A stretch of DNA of 64,000 nucleotides. Origin: Paenibacillus rhizophilus. Lineage in GTDB: Bacteria; Bacillota; Bacilli; Paenibacillales; Paenibacillaceae. The position numbers were made by a program, and so were the translations under genes. Shown here piece by piece: positions 9,316 to 18,582 of this stretch. The stretch's first letter is position 1; the number at the start of each line of letters is the position of its first letter. The DNA lies in assembly GCF_003854965.1 (NCBI RefSeq), contig NZ_RQPI01000007.1, forward strand, positions 1-64,000, given 5' to 3'. Under the pieces are notes generated by a model that did no database searches, was not told the origin of the DNA, and saw only the letters and a program-made list of their open reading frames with translations.

Positions 9316-10860
9316 CTATTCCCCGGCCTGCTCGCGCTGGAATTTGGATATTGCCTCATATTGGCTCTCCAAGCTGCGGAACAGCGAGATAAAGATAGGC
9401 AGCAGCTGCTTATATACGTTTGCGTTGGCCTTGATAGGCATATGGCGATGCGTAGTGCCGATCATGCCAAATACGGCGTTCAGGGAATCGATTCGCCCGG
9501 TCGCGTACAGTCCGAGTACGACTGCTCCCAGGCAGGAGCTCTCGAAGCTCTCCGGCACAACAACCTCCTGGTCGAAAATATCCGCCATCATCTGCCGCCA
9601 CAGGGCGGAGCGGGCAAAACCGCCGGTTGCCATAATCCGCTGCGGGCGTCCCATCTGCTCCTCCACCGCCAGCATGACGGTGTACAGATTGAAGATGACA
9701 CCTTCCAGCACGGAGCGGATCATATGCTCTTTGCGGTGGTTCATGGTAAGTCCGAAAAAGGAGCCTCTGGCATCGGAGTTCCAAAGCGGAGCGCGCTCGC
9801 CTGTCAGATAAGGATGAAACAGCAGGCCCTCGCTTCCCGCCGGCACATGTTCGGCAATCCGGGTAAGCACATCGTACGGATCGATGCCAAGCCGCTTGGC
9901 CGTCTCCACCTCGGATGCGGCAAATTCGTCCCTAACCCAGCGGAAGAGCATTCCGCCGTTATTGACCGGTCCGCCGATGGCCCAATGCTTCTCAGTCAGG
10001 GCGTAGCAGAAGATCCGTCCTTTCGGATCAACCACCGGCCGGTCGGCCAGCGTGCGGATTGCTCCGCTCGTACCGATGGTGGCGGCGACGACGCCCGGCT
10101 CGATGGCGCCTACGCCGAGATTGGAGAGAACGCCGTCGCTTGCGCCGACGACAAAGGGAGTGTCCGGCAGCAGTCCGATTTCTTTGGCCGCTTCCGGCAG
10201 CAGCCCGCGGGCGGCATAAGTTGTCGGCACAAGGCGGGACAGCCGGCTTTCATCAATGCCTGCAATATTCAGCGCTTCCTTGTCCCATTCCAGCCGCTCC
10301 AGATTCAGCATGCCGGTGGCGGAGGCGATGGAATGGTCGACAATGTACTCTCCGAACAGCTTCGCAAAGACATATTCTTTGATCGAAATGAATTTGGAAG
10401 CTTCTTTGAACAGCGCAGGCTGCTCCTCGCGCAGCCACATCAGCTTCGTAATCGGCGACATGGGGTGGATCGGCGTGCCTGTGCGCAGATAGAGCTCATG
10501 TCCGCCGAGCTCATGCTTCAGGCGCAGAGTCTGGCCGGCGCTGCGGTTGTCGGCCCACGTAATACACTTCGTTAAAGGATGGCCGTCCTTGTCAACGGCA
10601 ATGACGCTGTGCATGGCGGAGCTGAACGAGACGAACAGGACATCCTTTGCCTCTATCCCGCTTTTTTGCATCACCGCCGAAATCGTATAGACGACGGCCC
10701 GGAAGATTTGCTCCGGGTCCTGCTCGGCGATGGAAGGCGAGGGGGTAAGAAGCGGATAGCCCTGATCCGCCTTGGTCAAGATGCTTCCATTCTCCGCAAA
10801 CAGCACGGACTTGGTGCTCGTAGTTCCGATATCGACGCCAATCATATATTGGGTATTCAT
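9316..10860 (-). CDS. gntK: Gluconokinase (FGGY family)
   Basis: 514-aa FGGY carbohydrate kinase. The N-terminal phosphate loop is GVDIGTTSTKSV and the C-terminal ATP region includes MATGGFARSALW. It phosphorylates gluconate to 6-phosphogluconate in the cytoplasm. The substrate is inferred from its place next to a gluconate permease, GntR and 6-phosphogluconate dehydrogenase. The start is behind AGAAGGTCTGAG. It is last in the leftward gnd-gntR-gntP-gntK operon. Confidence 0.93.
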   Translation of the reverse strand: MNTQYMIGVDIGTTSTKSVLFAENGSILTKADQGYPLLTPSPSIAEQDPEQIFRAVVYTISAVMQKSGIEAKDVLFVSFSSAMHSVIAVDKDGHPLTKCITWADNRSAGQTLRLKHELGGHELYLRTGTPIHPMSPITKLMWLREEQPALFKEASKFISIKEYVFAKLFGEYIVDHSIASATGMLNLERLEWDKEALNIAGIDESRLSRLVPTTYAARGLLPEAAKEIGLLPDTPFVVGASDGVLSNLGVGAIEPGVVAATIGTSGAIRTLADRPVVDPKGRIFCYALTEKHWAIGGPVNNGGMLFRWVRDEFAASEVETAKRLGIDPYDVLTRIAEHVPAGSEGLLFHPYLTGERAPLWNSDARGSFFGLTMNHRKEHMIRSVLEGVIFNLYTVMLAVEEQMGRPQRIMATGGFARSALWRQMMADIFDQEVVVPESFESSCLGAVVLGLYATGRIDSLNAVFGMIGTTHRHMPIKANANVYKQLLPIFISLFRSLESQYEAISKFQREQAGE

Positions 10861-10944
10861 AACTCAGACCTTCTTTCTGAAAATGCTGCGAAAGGGGCAG
10901 GACTGATGTCTCAGCCGCCCCGTCGCATATTATCTACTATTGAA

Positions 10945-12306
10945 TTATACAAAGACACTCAAAATCAAGATGAAGATAAGGCCAATGACAGACAAGAGCG
11001 TTTCCATGACCGTCCAGCTCTTCAAGGTCTGGACGACGGACATGCCGAAGAATTCTTTGATCATCCAGAAGCCGGCGTCATTGACATGCGAGAGGATGAG
11101 CGAGCCGGCGCCGGTTGCCAGAACGACCAGCTCGATGGGAGCGCCGGAGCTTACGGCAAGAACGGGCGCCACGATGCCGGCCGCCGTCGTCATCGCAACG
11201 GTTGCGGAACCGGTAGCAACGCGGATCAACGCGGCGACAAGCCAGCCGAAGAAGATCAGATTGACATGGGTCTGCGTTGCGAGCGAAGCAATGGCTCCGC
11301 CGACGCCGCTGTCAATCAGCACCTGCTTGAATGCTCCGCCGCCGCCGATAATCAGAATAATCGAAGCGGTCGGCGCAAGACATTCGCTTGTGAAGCGGGA
11401 GATGTCCTCTTTCTTAAAGCCCCGGGCAAAGCCGAGCGAGAAGAAGGAGAATACGGCCGAAATAAGCAGGGCGATAACTTCATGGCCGATAAACTTGGCG
11501 AACGGAGTAAATGCGTTTACCGCTTCCGGATCGAGGATGTCGGCAATAGAGCCGATCAGCATCAAAATAACAGGCATCAGAATGGTCAGGAGCGTAATGC
11601 CGAAGCCTGGCAGCTCCTTAACGCTAGTGGAAGCAAACTGTTCGGCCAGCTTCTCCGGAGGTTGAACCAGAATGCGTTTACCGATAAATTTACCGAACAA
11701 CGGTCCGGCGATAATGGCGGTCGGCAGTCCGACAATAATCGAATACAGAATCGTTTTACCCAAATTCGCGCCGTAAGCGTCAATGGCAATCATGGGCGCC
11801 GGATGCGGCGGAACAAGCCCGTGTACGGTCGACAGACCAGCCAGCACCGGAATGCCGATTTGCAGCAGCGACATTTTTGTTTTGCGTGCAACCATGAAGA
11901 CAACCGGGATAAGCAGGATTAAGCCGACTTCGAAAAATACGGGAATCCCAACGACAAAACCGACGAGCATCATGGCCCAGTGAACCCGTTTTTCCCCAAA
12001 CCGGTCTACAAGAGTAGTGGCGATGCGCTCGGCGCCGCCGGATTCGGCCATCATTTTCCCCAGCATGGTGCCAAGGCCGATAACGATGGCAATCGTACCC
12101 AGAGTGCCGCCAAGACCACCGGTGACCGATTTGATCAGATCCTGATATTTCATACCGGCCAGAAGACCCAAGGACAGAGCGGAAAGAAGCAGGGTGACGA
12201 ACGGATTCCATTTATATTTGGCGATCAGAGTAACCAGAAAAGCTATGACAACCAATGTACAGACCAACAGGGTTGCATTGTGGCTGAGACCGAACAAACT
12301 GTTCAT
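10945..12306 (-). CDS. gntP: Gluconate:H+ symporter, GntP family
   Basis: 453-aa polytopic permease with about 12 hydrophobic segments; 448-450 aa is usual for the family. It imports gluconate with protons. ATG at 12306 follows AAGGAGGACT. A longer reading up to 12447 adds an unrelated leader and runs through a likely regulatory region. A GntR-type operator lies about 100 bp upstream at 12407-12424, suggesting an internal regulated promoter in addition to the one before gnd. Confidence 0.93.
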   Translation of the reverse strand: MNSLFGLSHNATLLVCTLVVIAFLVTLIAKYKWNPFVTLLLSALSLGLLAGMKYQDLIKSVTGGLGGTLGTIAIVIGLGTMLGKMMAESGGAERIATTLVDRFGEKRVHWAMMLVGFVVGIPVFFEVGLILLIPVVFMVARKTKMSLLQIGIPVLAGLSTVHGLVPPHPAPMIAIDAYGANLGKTILYSIIVGLPTAIIAGPLFGKFIGKRILVQPPEKLAEQFASTSVKELPGFGITLLTILMPVILMLIGSIADILDPEAVNAFTPFAKFIGHEVIALLISAVFSFFSLGFARGFKKEDISRFTSECLAPTASIILIIGGGGAFKQVLIDSGVGGAIASLATQTHVNLIFFGWLVAALIRVATGSATVAMTTAAGIVAPVLAVSSGAPIELVVLATGAGSLILSHVNDAGFWMIKEFFGMSVVQTLKSWTVMETLLSVIGLIFILILSVFV

Positions 12307-12368
12307 GATAGTCCTCCTTATAATGAGCAAATCACTAAGAATAAAACGATGAAAAGGCTTTACTATTT

Positions 12369-12382
12369 TTGTAGCGTTTTCA
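12369..12382 (-). promoter_or_regulatory. Candidate cre (CcpA) site upstream of gntP
   Basis: On the minus strand TGAAAACGCTACAA matches 12 of 14 positions of the cre consensus TGWAANCGNTNWCA. CcpA control is known for the B. subtilis gnt operon. Here it is inferred from one imperfect site. Confidence 0.35.
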
Positions 12383-12406
12383 TAATGGTCTGTCTTTTCT
12401 TGTTGC

Positions 12407-12424
12407 ATACTTGTCGACAAGAAA
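12407..12424. promoter_or_regulatory. GntR-type operator upstream of gntP
   Basis: ATACTTGTCGACAAGAAA contains the perfect palindrome CTTGTCGACAAG. It matches 14 of 18 positions of the B. subtilis GntR operator as I recall it (ATACTTGTATACAAGTAT). Confidence 0.6.
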
Positions 12425-12468
12425 AGACGAAGAAATTTTTTACACAATCATGACATTAATTTTGGACT

Positions 12469-13140
12469 TTATGGGAGCGTATGTCCCAGTGTCAGCATCG
12501 AATCGGCAAAATACGTCTGCACGACCTTGCGGATGTTCTCCGCATCATGCGACCTCAGTCCTTCCACAATGCTCCGGTGCTTGTCGGCAATCCAGTTCAT
12601 GCGCTCTTCGCCTTCGGCAAAGCTCTTTTCGGTAGTTACCAGAATGACGGTCATGACAATCTGGCGGATGCTGTTCCACAGGTGAAGAATCCGGGTGTGG
12701 TTGGCCTTAACGACAATCGCCTCGTGAAAGGAAAAATCCTGATAGGCGAATTCCACATAATCGTTATATTTGACGGCCAGCTTCATGCGGTCGATCGTCT
12801 GCTCAAGCTGAAGGATCAGCGCATCCTGCGGGGCTCCCGCAAGTCTCGTCTGGGCAAAGCTTTCGATCAAATAACGCACATCGTATAATTCCTTGACGTT
12901 CTCCAGGTTTAGGCCGACAACAACCGCTCCCATCCGTTCCAGACGGATCAAGCCCTCCGCGGCCAGTTCCTTTAAGGCTTCCCGAACCGGAGACCGGCTT
13001 GTTCCGAATTCCTCGGCAATCCGGTTCTCAGAGAGTACCTCGCCGGACCTCAGCTCTTCATTTATAATTTGCAGCCTGAGTTTGCAGGCAATGGACTCTC
13101 CAAGCGAGACTCCCTGCAGCCAGGCGGTAGGATACTGCAT
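12469..13140 (-). CDS. gntR: Gluconate operon repressor, GntR family (FadR/FCD type)
   Basis: 223 aa. The N-terminal winged helix contains IAEEFGTSRSPVREALKELA, followed by an all-helical FCD ligand domain with metal-binding His residues (for example FHEAI and DKHRSI). It should repress gnd-gntR-gntP-gntK until gluconate binds. ATG 13140 follows AGAGGAGTC. The longer in-frame reading to 13254 has no ribosome-binding site. Two palindromes matching the known GntR operator lie upstream of gnd and of gntP. Confidence 0.92.
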   Translation of the reverse strand: MQYPTAWLQGVSLGESIACKLRLQIINEELRSGEVLSENRIAEEFGTSRSPVREALKELAAEGLIRLERMGAVVVGLNLENVKELYDVRYLIESFAQTRLAGAPQDALILQLEQTIDRMKLAVKYNDYVEFAYQDFSFHEAIVVKANHTRILHLWNSIRQIVMTVILVTTEKSFAEGEERMNWIADKHRSIVEGLRSHDAENIRKVVQTYFADSMLTLGHTLP

Positions 13141-13270
13141 TTCACACGACTCCTCTGCGGATGATTTGCTGGATGTGAGCATTCTTTCTTTCGATTCTAG
13201 CATACATCCGCATTCCGGTTCTATGATGTGAAAAGCAGTATAACTGACAGGCACAGCCGAAGCGCGGACG

Positions 13271-14170
13271 TTACTCTTCTCTTACGACGGCATGGCCGCC
13301 AAATTCATTGCGCAGGGCGGCTACTACCTTGCCGTGGAACGTATTCTCTTCCAGCGAACGGTAGCGCATCAGCAGAGAGAGCGCGATTACCGGCGTGCTG
13401 GCTTCAAGGTCAAGCGCCGTCTGCACGGTCCACTTGCCCTCTCCGGAACTCTGCATGACTCCGCGAATGCCGGAAAGCTTAGGGTCCTTGGAAAAAGCGC
13501 TTTCGGTAAGCTCCATCAGCCATCCCCGAATGACTGAACCGTTCGACCATACGCGGGCAACATCCTCATAGTTGAAATTGAAGGGGCTTTTCTCCAGCAG
13601 CTCAAAGCCTTCGGCAATAGCCTGCATCATCCCATACTCAATACCGTTATGAATCATTTTCAAAAAATGGCCGCTTCCGCTGGGTCCCGCATATAAATAC
13701 CCTTTATCAACGGCAAGATCGCGGAACAGCGGCTCGACAGTGCCGAATATCTCGGGGTTGCCTCCAATCATAAAGCAGGCGCCTTGCGCCGCGCCTTCGG
13801 TTCCGCCTGAAGTGCCGGCATCGAAAAAATGAATCCCGCATGCGCTAAGCTTTTCCGCTCTGGCAATGGAGTCTTTGTAATGGGAGTTGCCTCCTTCAAT
13901 CACAATGTCTCCTTCGTCCAGCAGCCCGGAAAGAGTATCCACAACGCTGTCCACCGGCGCTCCGGCCGGCACCATGACCCAAACGATCCTTGGGCGGGCA
14001 AGCTGCGCCGTAAGCTCCGCTATGCCGGAGGCCGCTACGGCTCCAAGCTTCTCAAGCTGGCGTCCGGGTTCCGGGTTGAGATCGCTTACAATAACTTCAT
14101 GCCCGTGGTTCAATAAATTCAACGTCAGGTTGTAGCCCATCTTGCCAAGTCCGATCAGACCCAATTTCAT
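13271..14170 (-). CDS. gnd: 6-phosphogluconate dehydrogenase (decarboxylating), short GntZ/YqeC type
   Basis: 299 aa, the short form of the enzyme; classical Gnd is about 470 aa. The NAD(P)-binding GLIGLGKMG is at the N terminus, the substrate-binding motif DAGTSGGTEGA near 120, and the catalytic KMIHNGIEYGMMQ near 170. It oxidatively decarboxylates 6-phosphogluconate to ribulose 5-phosphate. The start follows AAAGAGGTG. It is first in the leftward gluconate operon, whereas the B. subtilis order is gntR-K-P-Z. Confidence 0.92.
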   Translation of the reverse strand: MKLGLIGLGKMGYNLTLNLLNHGHEVIVSDLNPEPGRQLEKLGAVAASGIAELTAQLARPRIVWVMVPAGAPVDSVVDTLSGLLDEGDIVIEGGNSHYKDSIARAEKLSACGIHFFDAGTSGGTEGAAQGACFMIGGNPEIFGTVEPLFRDLAVDKGYLYAGPSGSGHFLKMIHNGIEYGMMQAIAEGFELLEKSPFNFNYEDVARVWSNGSVIRGWLMELTESAFSKDPKLSGIRGVMQSSGEGKWTVQTALDLEASTPVIALSLLMRYRSLEENTFHGKVVAALRNEFGGHAVVREE

Positions 14171-14200
14171 TTATAATCACCTCTTTAACCGTTTTCATTG

Positions 14201-14218
14201 ATACATGTATACCTGTAT
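14201..14218. promoter_or_regulatory. GntR-type operator upstream of gnd
   Basis: ATACATGTATACCTGTAT matches 15 of 18 positions of the B. subtilis GntR operator as recalled. It lies just downstream of the predicted -10 of the leftward gnd promoter, the right place to block initiation. Confidence 0.7.
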
Positions 14219-14233
14219 ACAACTTATGTCTGT

Positions 14234-14262
14234 ATCATACGACGACGACAGATGTTTGTAAA
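14234..14262 (-). promoter_or_regulatory. SigA-type promoter of the gnd-gntR-gntP-gntK operon
   Basis: On the minus strand, -35 TTTACA (14257-14262), a 17-bp spacer, then -10 TATGAT (14234-14239). A cre-like sequence TGTAAGCGATTGCT (14271-14284, 12 of 14 to consensus) lies immediately upstream of the -35 box. It could add CcpA control. Confidence 0.65.
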
Positions 14263-14360
14263 GAGAAATTTGTAAGCGATTGCTGATACCGCTTTATAGC
14301 CGATTTTTTTATGGGAACTGAACTCTATTATTAAAATAGGTATGCTGATCGAAAAAAAGA

Positions 14361-14558
14361 TATAATGGATGCATTGAAAAAGAGCTTGATCGTATAATTG
14401 AGTGAATTTTCAGGCTTGAATTGACGAAAAATAACATGTCATGGTACGATATCAAAAATGCTTTACTTTGCTACCACTTTACCACAGTAAAGAACAGGGA
14501 TGTCCTTTAACAGATTTAGCTGACTGATTTTTCAATAACCGATGAGGTGAATTTCAAT
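14361..14558 (+). promoter_or_regulatory. Leader of the his operon with candidate promoter
   Basis: TTGACG (14421-14426), an 18-bp spacer and TACGAT (14445-14450) make the best promoter candidate. TATAAT elements at 14361 and 14393 lack a well-spaced -35. Downstream, CTTTACT (14462-14468) and AGTAAAG (14487-14493) form an inverted repeat of unknown role. No T-box signature is visible. Confidence 0.4.
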
Positions 14559-15764
14559 ATGTCCAAACCGAAGGGTTTCGAGAAGCCCACAGGCTTTCGG
14601 GATTACCTCCCGCATGCCGTGAGCAAGCTGCGCAAGATCGAGAATGATGTGCTGAACTGCATGAACCAGTGGGGCTACTGCCAGATTATGACGCCGACTC
14701 TGGAATACTACGATACGGTTGGGGTTGCCAGTTCAACCTCGGACCAGAAGCTGTATAAACTGCTGAACAACCGCGGCCAGGCGCTGGTGCTGCGTTCGGA
14801 GATGACGGCCCCGGTGGCCCGCGTTGTGTCCTCGCTGCTCAAGGACGAGCCGCTGCCGCTTCGTTTGTCTTATCATGCCAATGTATTCCGGGCGATTGAG
14901 GAAGAGGCCGGACGCGAGGCCGAATTTTATCAGACCGGCGTCGAACTGGTGGGCGATGATTCCCCTGAAGCAGACGCGGAGGTCGTGGCTCTGGCCATCG
15001 AATCGCTGAAGGCCGCGGGAGTGCAGACTTTCAAGATCGCCATGGGCCATGTCGGCTTCCTAAACGGTTTGTTCCAGGAAGTGGCACCGGGACTGCCGGA
15101 GGTGCAGGAGGATCTCAAAAGCCATCTGCTGGACCGCGATTATGTTGCTTTCCGTGACGCGCTCGGCCGGCTGAACTTGACAGAATCGCAAAAGGAAGAG
15201 ATGGATGCACTGCTTCGGCTGCGCGGCGGCAAGGAAATCTGCGGCCAGGCGCTGGGGCTCAGCCGGCATCCGCTCGCCCGTGCTTCTATTGAGCATCTGT
15301 GCAAGGTGTGGGAGGTGCTTGAGGCGTATGGAGTGTCCCGGCATGTGCTGATCGATCTGACCATGGTCGGGGATTTCACCTATTATACGGGCATGACGTT
15401 CGAAGGCTATGCCGCCGAACTCGGATTTCCGGTCTGCAGCGGCGGACGTTACGACAATCTGCTGCAGCAGTTCGGCCGGTCCGTTCCTTCGACGGGTTTC
15501 TCGCTTAAGACGAACCGCATTCTGGATGGTGTCCGGGGAGCGGAGAATGGGTATGAGCTGCCGACTCTCGTCCAGTACGATGCGCAGCAGCGCAGAGAAG
15601 GATTGCAGGAGTCGGCGCGGCTGCGCTCCGAAGGGCATGTTGTGATAACGAAGCTGGTGTCGAATCCCGGAGAACTGACAACGGCCGATTCCGCTATCGA
15701 GGCGGGCGGCAAGCGTTACAGGGATATTTATACGTTCGTTTCATTTGTTAAGGAGCGCAGCTAA
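14559..15764 (+). CDS. hisZ: ATP phosphoribosyltransferase regulatory subunit
   Basis: 401-aa class II aminoacyl-tRNA synthetase paralogue that lacks tRNA charging activity and partners short HisG in the first step of histidine synthesis. N-terminal FEKPTGFRDYLPH and the later YYTGMTFEGYA and CSGGRYDNLL are HisS/HisZ motifs. ATG 14559 follows GAGGTG at 9-nt spacing, and an upstream GTG at 14547 overlaps that site. It opens the operon, consistent with the 211-aa short HisG that follows. Confidence 0.95.
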   Translation: MSKPKGFEKPTGFRDYLPHAVSKLRKIENDVLNCMNQWGYCQIMTPTLEYYDTVGVASSTSDQKLYKLLNNRGQALVLRSEMTAPVARVVSSLLKDEPLPLRLSYHANVFRAIEEEAGREAEFYQTGVELVGDDSPEADAEVVALAIESLKAAGVQTFKIAMGHVGFLNGLFQEVAPGLPEVQEDLKSHLLDRDYVAFRDALGRLNLTESQKEEMDALLRLRGGKEICGQALGLSRHPLARASIEHLCKVWEVLEAYGVSRHVLIDLTMVGDFTYYTGMTFEGYAAELGFPVCSGGRYDNLLQQFGRSVPSTGFSLKTNRILDGVRGAENGYELPTLVQYDAQQRREGLQESARLRSEGHVVITKLVSNPGELTTADSAIEAGGKRYRDIYTFVSFVKERS

Positions 15765-15839
15765 AGACAATTTGTCCAAAGGTGCAACGGATATTATAAA
15801 GAATATTAATTATAGGAACAGAAAGGCGGACATAAGCTA

Positions 15840-16475
15840 ATGGCGCAGATACTGAAGGTGGCTATGCCGAAGGGCCGCATTTATAACAAGGCGGCGGAGC
15901 TGTTCCGTTCCGCGGGACTGCCGATTCCTCCCGAGGGCGAGGCTTCGCGCAAGCTGGTCATTCCGCTTCCTGAGGCGGGAATGGAGTTTATTTTGGCCAA
16001 GCCGGTGGACGTGCCCACCTATGTGGAATATGGAGCGGCGGATATCGGAATCGTAGGCAAGGATGTGCTGCTCGAGGAGAACCGGGATGTGTACGAGCTG
16101 CTGGACCTCGGCATCGCCCGCTGCCGGATGTCGATCATCGGCCTGCCGAACTGGGAGCCGGGTATTCATCAGCGCGTGGCGACCAAATATCCGAATGTCG
16201 CTTCCCGGTATTTCCGGGAGCAGGGCCAGCAGGTGGAGGTCATCAAGCTGAACGGCTCCATCGAGCTGGCGCCGCTGATCGGACTTGCCGAAAGAATCGT
16301 CGATATGGTGGAGACGGGACAGACGCTGCGCGAGAATGGACTCGTTGAAATGCAGAGCATTTTCGGGATTACGAGCCGGCTTGTGGCCAATCGGGTCAGT
16401 TACCGGATGAAAAATGCGGAAATCCAGCATTTGTGCGACCGGCTTCAGGCCGTTATCGCCCAGCCGACCCAGTAA
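15840..16475 (+). CDS. hisG: ATP phosphoribosyltransferase catalytic subunit, short form
   Basis: 211 aa. It lacks the C-terminal ACT-like regulatory domain of long HisG and therefore depends on HisZ. It condenses ATP with PRPP in the first committed step. Motifs include [12 protein letters not shown] at the N terminus, the [13 protein letters not shown] loop, and [20 protein letters not shown], which contains the PRPP-binding region. The start follows AAAGGCGGA. Confidence 0.96.
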   Translation: MAQILKVAMPKGRIYNKAAELFRSAGLPIPPEGEASRKLVIPLPEAGMEFILAKPVDVPTYVEYGAADIGIVGKDVLLEENRDVYELLDLGIARCRMSIIGLPNWEPGIHQRVATKYPNVASRYFREQGQQVEVIKLNGSIELAPLIGLAERIVDMVETGQTLRENGLVEMQSIFGITSRLVANRVSYRMKNAEIQHLCDRLQAVIAQPTQ

Positions 16476-16676
16476 TTGCGTAATGCGTATGCTGCCCCGG
16501 CGCATGTTATTCATGGACGCTAGAAGCATCTCGGCAGCCGGACGCAGAGATTACGAACCGGACAAGAAGCTGTGAGGGACTTCCGCCTCGTTACATTTTT
16601 CATGAAACGTAAGAAAGCCGGAGGCGCATAGCGGATGGCCCAGGGGCGATCCGGTGATATATAAGGAGGAAGAGCA

Positions 16677-17984
16677 GTGAAGGTGCAATCCAGCAGGGAT
16701 TTCAAGCTGCAGCGGGACGTCGATTACGGTACCCCTGAGCAGAACAAGGCCGTTAAGCAAATTGTGGCCGATATCAAACAGGAGGGCGATGCCGCCCTCT
16801 TCCGATATACGGAAAAATTCGACGGAGCCCGGCTGGACCGTGACAATGTCCGGGTTACCCAGGAAGAGCTGCAGGCTGCTTACAAGCATGTTGAAGAATC
16901 GTTTGTGGCGGCGATTCGGGCCGCAGCGGAGAACATCCGCGCATTCCATGCCAGACAAAAGCGGAACTCCTGGATGGACCTGCAGCCCGACGGCACGATT
17001 CTCGGCCAGATCATCCGGCCGCTCCAGCGCGTGGGCGTGTATGTTCCCGGGGGCAAGGCATCCTATCCTTCTTCCGTGCTGATGAACGTGATCCCCGCCC
17101 AGATCGCCGGCGTGCCGGAGATCGTTATGGTGACGCCGCCGGCAACAGGCGGGAGGGAAGGGATCGACCCTTATATTCTGGTCGCCGCCGCGGAGGCCGG
17201 CGTGAATGAAATATACCGTGTCGGAGGCGCCCAGGCGGTAGCCGCGCTGGCGTTCGGCACGGAGTCGATCGAACCGGTCGATAAAATTTGCGGACCGGGC
17301 AATATTTACGTCGCGCTGGCCAAGCGCGAGGTGTACGGCGCCGTCGATATCGACAGCATCGCCGGTCCGAGCGAGATCGTCGTGCTGGCGGACGACACCG
17401 CCGAACCGGCCTATGTCGCCGCCGATCTCTTGTCTCAGGCGGAGCATGACGAGATGGCTTCGGCCATCCTTGTGACGCCTTCGCAAGCCCTGGCCGAGGC
17501 TGTCGCCGCCGAGGTGGAGCGGCAGCTTCGGGAGCTGCCGCGTGAAGCAATCGCCCGGGCTTCTGTGGAAAATTACGGCGCCATTATCGTAGTTGAGACG
17601 CTGGAAGAAGGGATTTCCGTCGTTAACCGGCTGGCGCCGGAGCATCTGGAAATCGTAGCGCAGGACCCGATGGCGCTGACCGGAGCGATCCGGAACGCCG
17701 GAGCGATTTTCCTCGGGCCATACAGCTCGGAGCCGGTGGGCGACTATTTTGCCGGGCCGAATCACATTATTCCGACGAACGGAACGGCTCGGTTCTCATC
17801 GCCGGTGGACGTTGACGATTTTATTAAAAAATCCAGTCTGATCTATTACAGCAAGGAGGCGCTGCTGCGCGACGGAAGAACCATCATCGAGCTGGCGCGT
17901 CGCGAAGGGCTGGAGGCCCATGCCAGAGCCGTGGAAATCAGGCTGGATAATGAAGCGAAGGGTGGAGAAGAGCGTGGAGAATAA
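16677..17984 (+). CDS. hisD: Histidinol dehydrogenase
   Basis: 435 aa, the expected length. It oxidises L-histidinol to histidine in two NAD-dependent, zinc-requiring steps. Visible motifs are GVYVPGGKASYPSS, VDKICGPGNIYVALAK, DIDSIAGPSE, LSQAEHDEMA with metal and catalytic His/Glu, and NRLAPEHLEI. The start is GTG 16677 behind AAGGAGGA. The 200 bp before it carry no recognisable gene. Confidence 0.97.
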   Translation: MKVQSSRDFKLQRDVDYGTPEQNKAVKQIVADIKQEGDAALFRYTEKFDGARLDRDNVRVTQEELQAAYKHVEESFVAAIRAAAENIRAFHARQKRNSWMDLQPDGTILGQIIRPLQRVGVYVPGGKASYPSSVLMNVIPAQIAGVPEIVMVTPPATGGREGIDPYILVAAAEAGVNEIYRVGGAQAVAALAFGTESIEPVDKICGPGNIYVALAKREVYGAVDIDSIAGPSEIVVLADDTAEPAYVAADLLSQAEHDEMASAILVTPSQALAEAVAAEVERQLRELPREAIARASVENYGAIIVVETLEEGISVVNRLAPEHLEIVAQDPMALTGAIRNAGAIFLGPYSSEPVGDYFAGPNHIIPTNGTARFSSPVDVDDFIKKSSLIYYSKEALLRDGRTIIELARREGLEAHARAVEIRLDNEAKGGEERGE

Positions 17985-18579
17985 CGGGCAGCTAATCAGG
18001 CAGGCGGGTCTTTCCCGCAAAACGAATGAGACGGACATCAAGCTGGCGCTGACAGTGGACGGAAGCGGTCAGTCGGAGCTGGAGACCGATGTGCCTTTTC
18101 TGAACCATATGCTCGATTTGTTCACAAAGCACGGCCAATTCGATCTGTCTGTCCAGGCGCGCGGCGATATCGAGATTGACGATCATCATACGGCAGAGGA
18201 TATCGGCATTTGCCTCGGACAGGCTCTGCGCGAAGCGCTCGGCGACAAGAAGGGCATCAAGCGATACGCAAGTGTATTTGTGCCGATGGACGAGGCGCTC
18301 GCGCAGGTCATCATCGATATCAGCAACCGACCGCATTTCGAGTACCGGGCAGAGTATCCTTCGCAGCAGGTGGGCAGTTTCTCCACGGAGATGGTCCATG
18401 AATTTCTGTGGAAATTCGCGCTGGAAGCGCGGATAACGCTGCATGTCATCGTACATTACGGTTTCAATACGCATCATATGATCGAAGCGGTATTCAAGGC
18501 GCTCGGGCGCGCGCTGGACGAGGCGACGGCGATCGATCCCCGGGTGAAAGGCGTTCCATCCACGAAAGGAGTGCTGTAG
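17974..18579 (+). CDS. hisB: Imidazoleglycerol-phosphate dehydratase
   Basis: 201 aa, monofunctional. It dehydrates imidazole glycerol phosphate using two manganese ions bound by the repeated His-rich motifs (LNHMLDLF, DDHHTAEDIGI, FNTHHMIEA). GTG 17974 overlaps the hisD end by 11 bp and follows GGTGGAGAAG. An ATG at 17950 is in frame but poorly preceded. Confidence 0.95.
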   Translation: MENNGQLIRQAGLSRKTNETDIKLALTVDGSGQSELETDVPFLNHMLDLFTKHGQFDLSVQARGDIEIDDHHTAEDIGICLGQALREALGDKKGIKRYASVFVPMDEALAQVIIDISNRPHFEYRAEYPSQQVGSFSTEMVHEFLWKFALEARITLHVIVHYGFNTHHMIEAVFKALGRALDEATAIDPRVKGVPSTKGVL

Positions 18580-18582
18580 CTC

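Noticed and set aside
14263-14558. T-box or histidine riboswitch before hisZ
   Set aside because: No T-box GGTGG-type bulge or specifier stem was seen, only a 7-bp inverted repeat.
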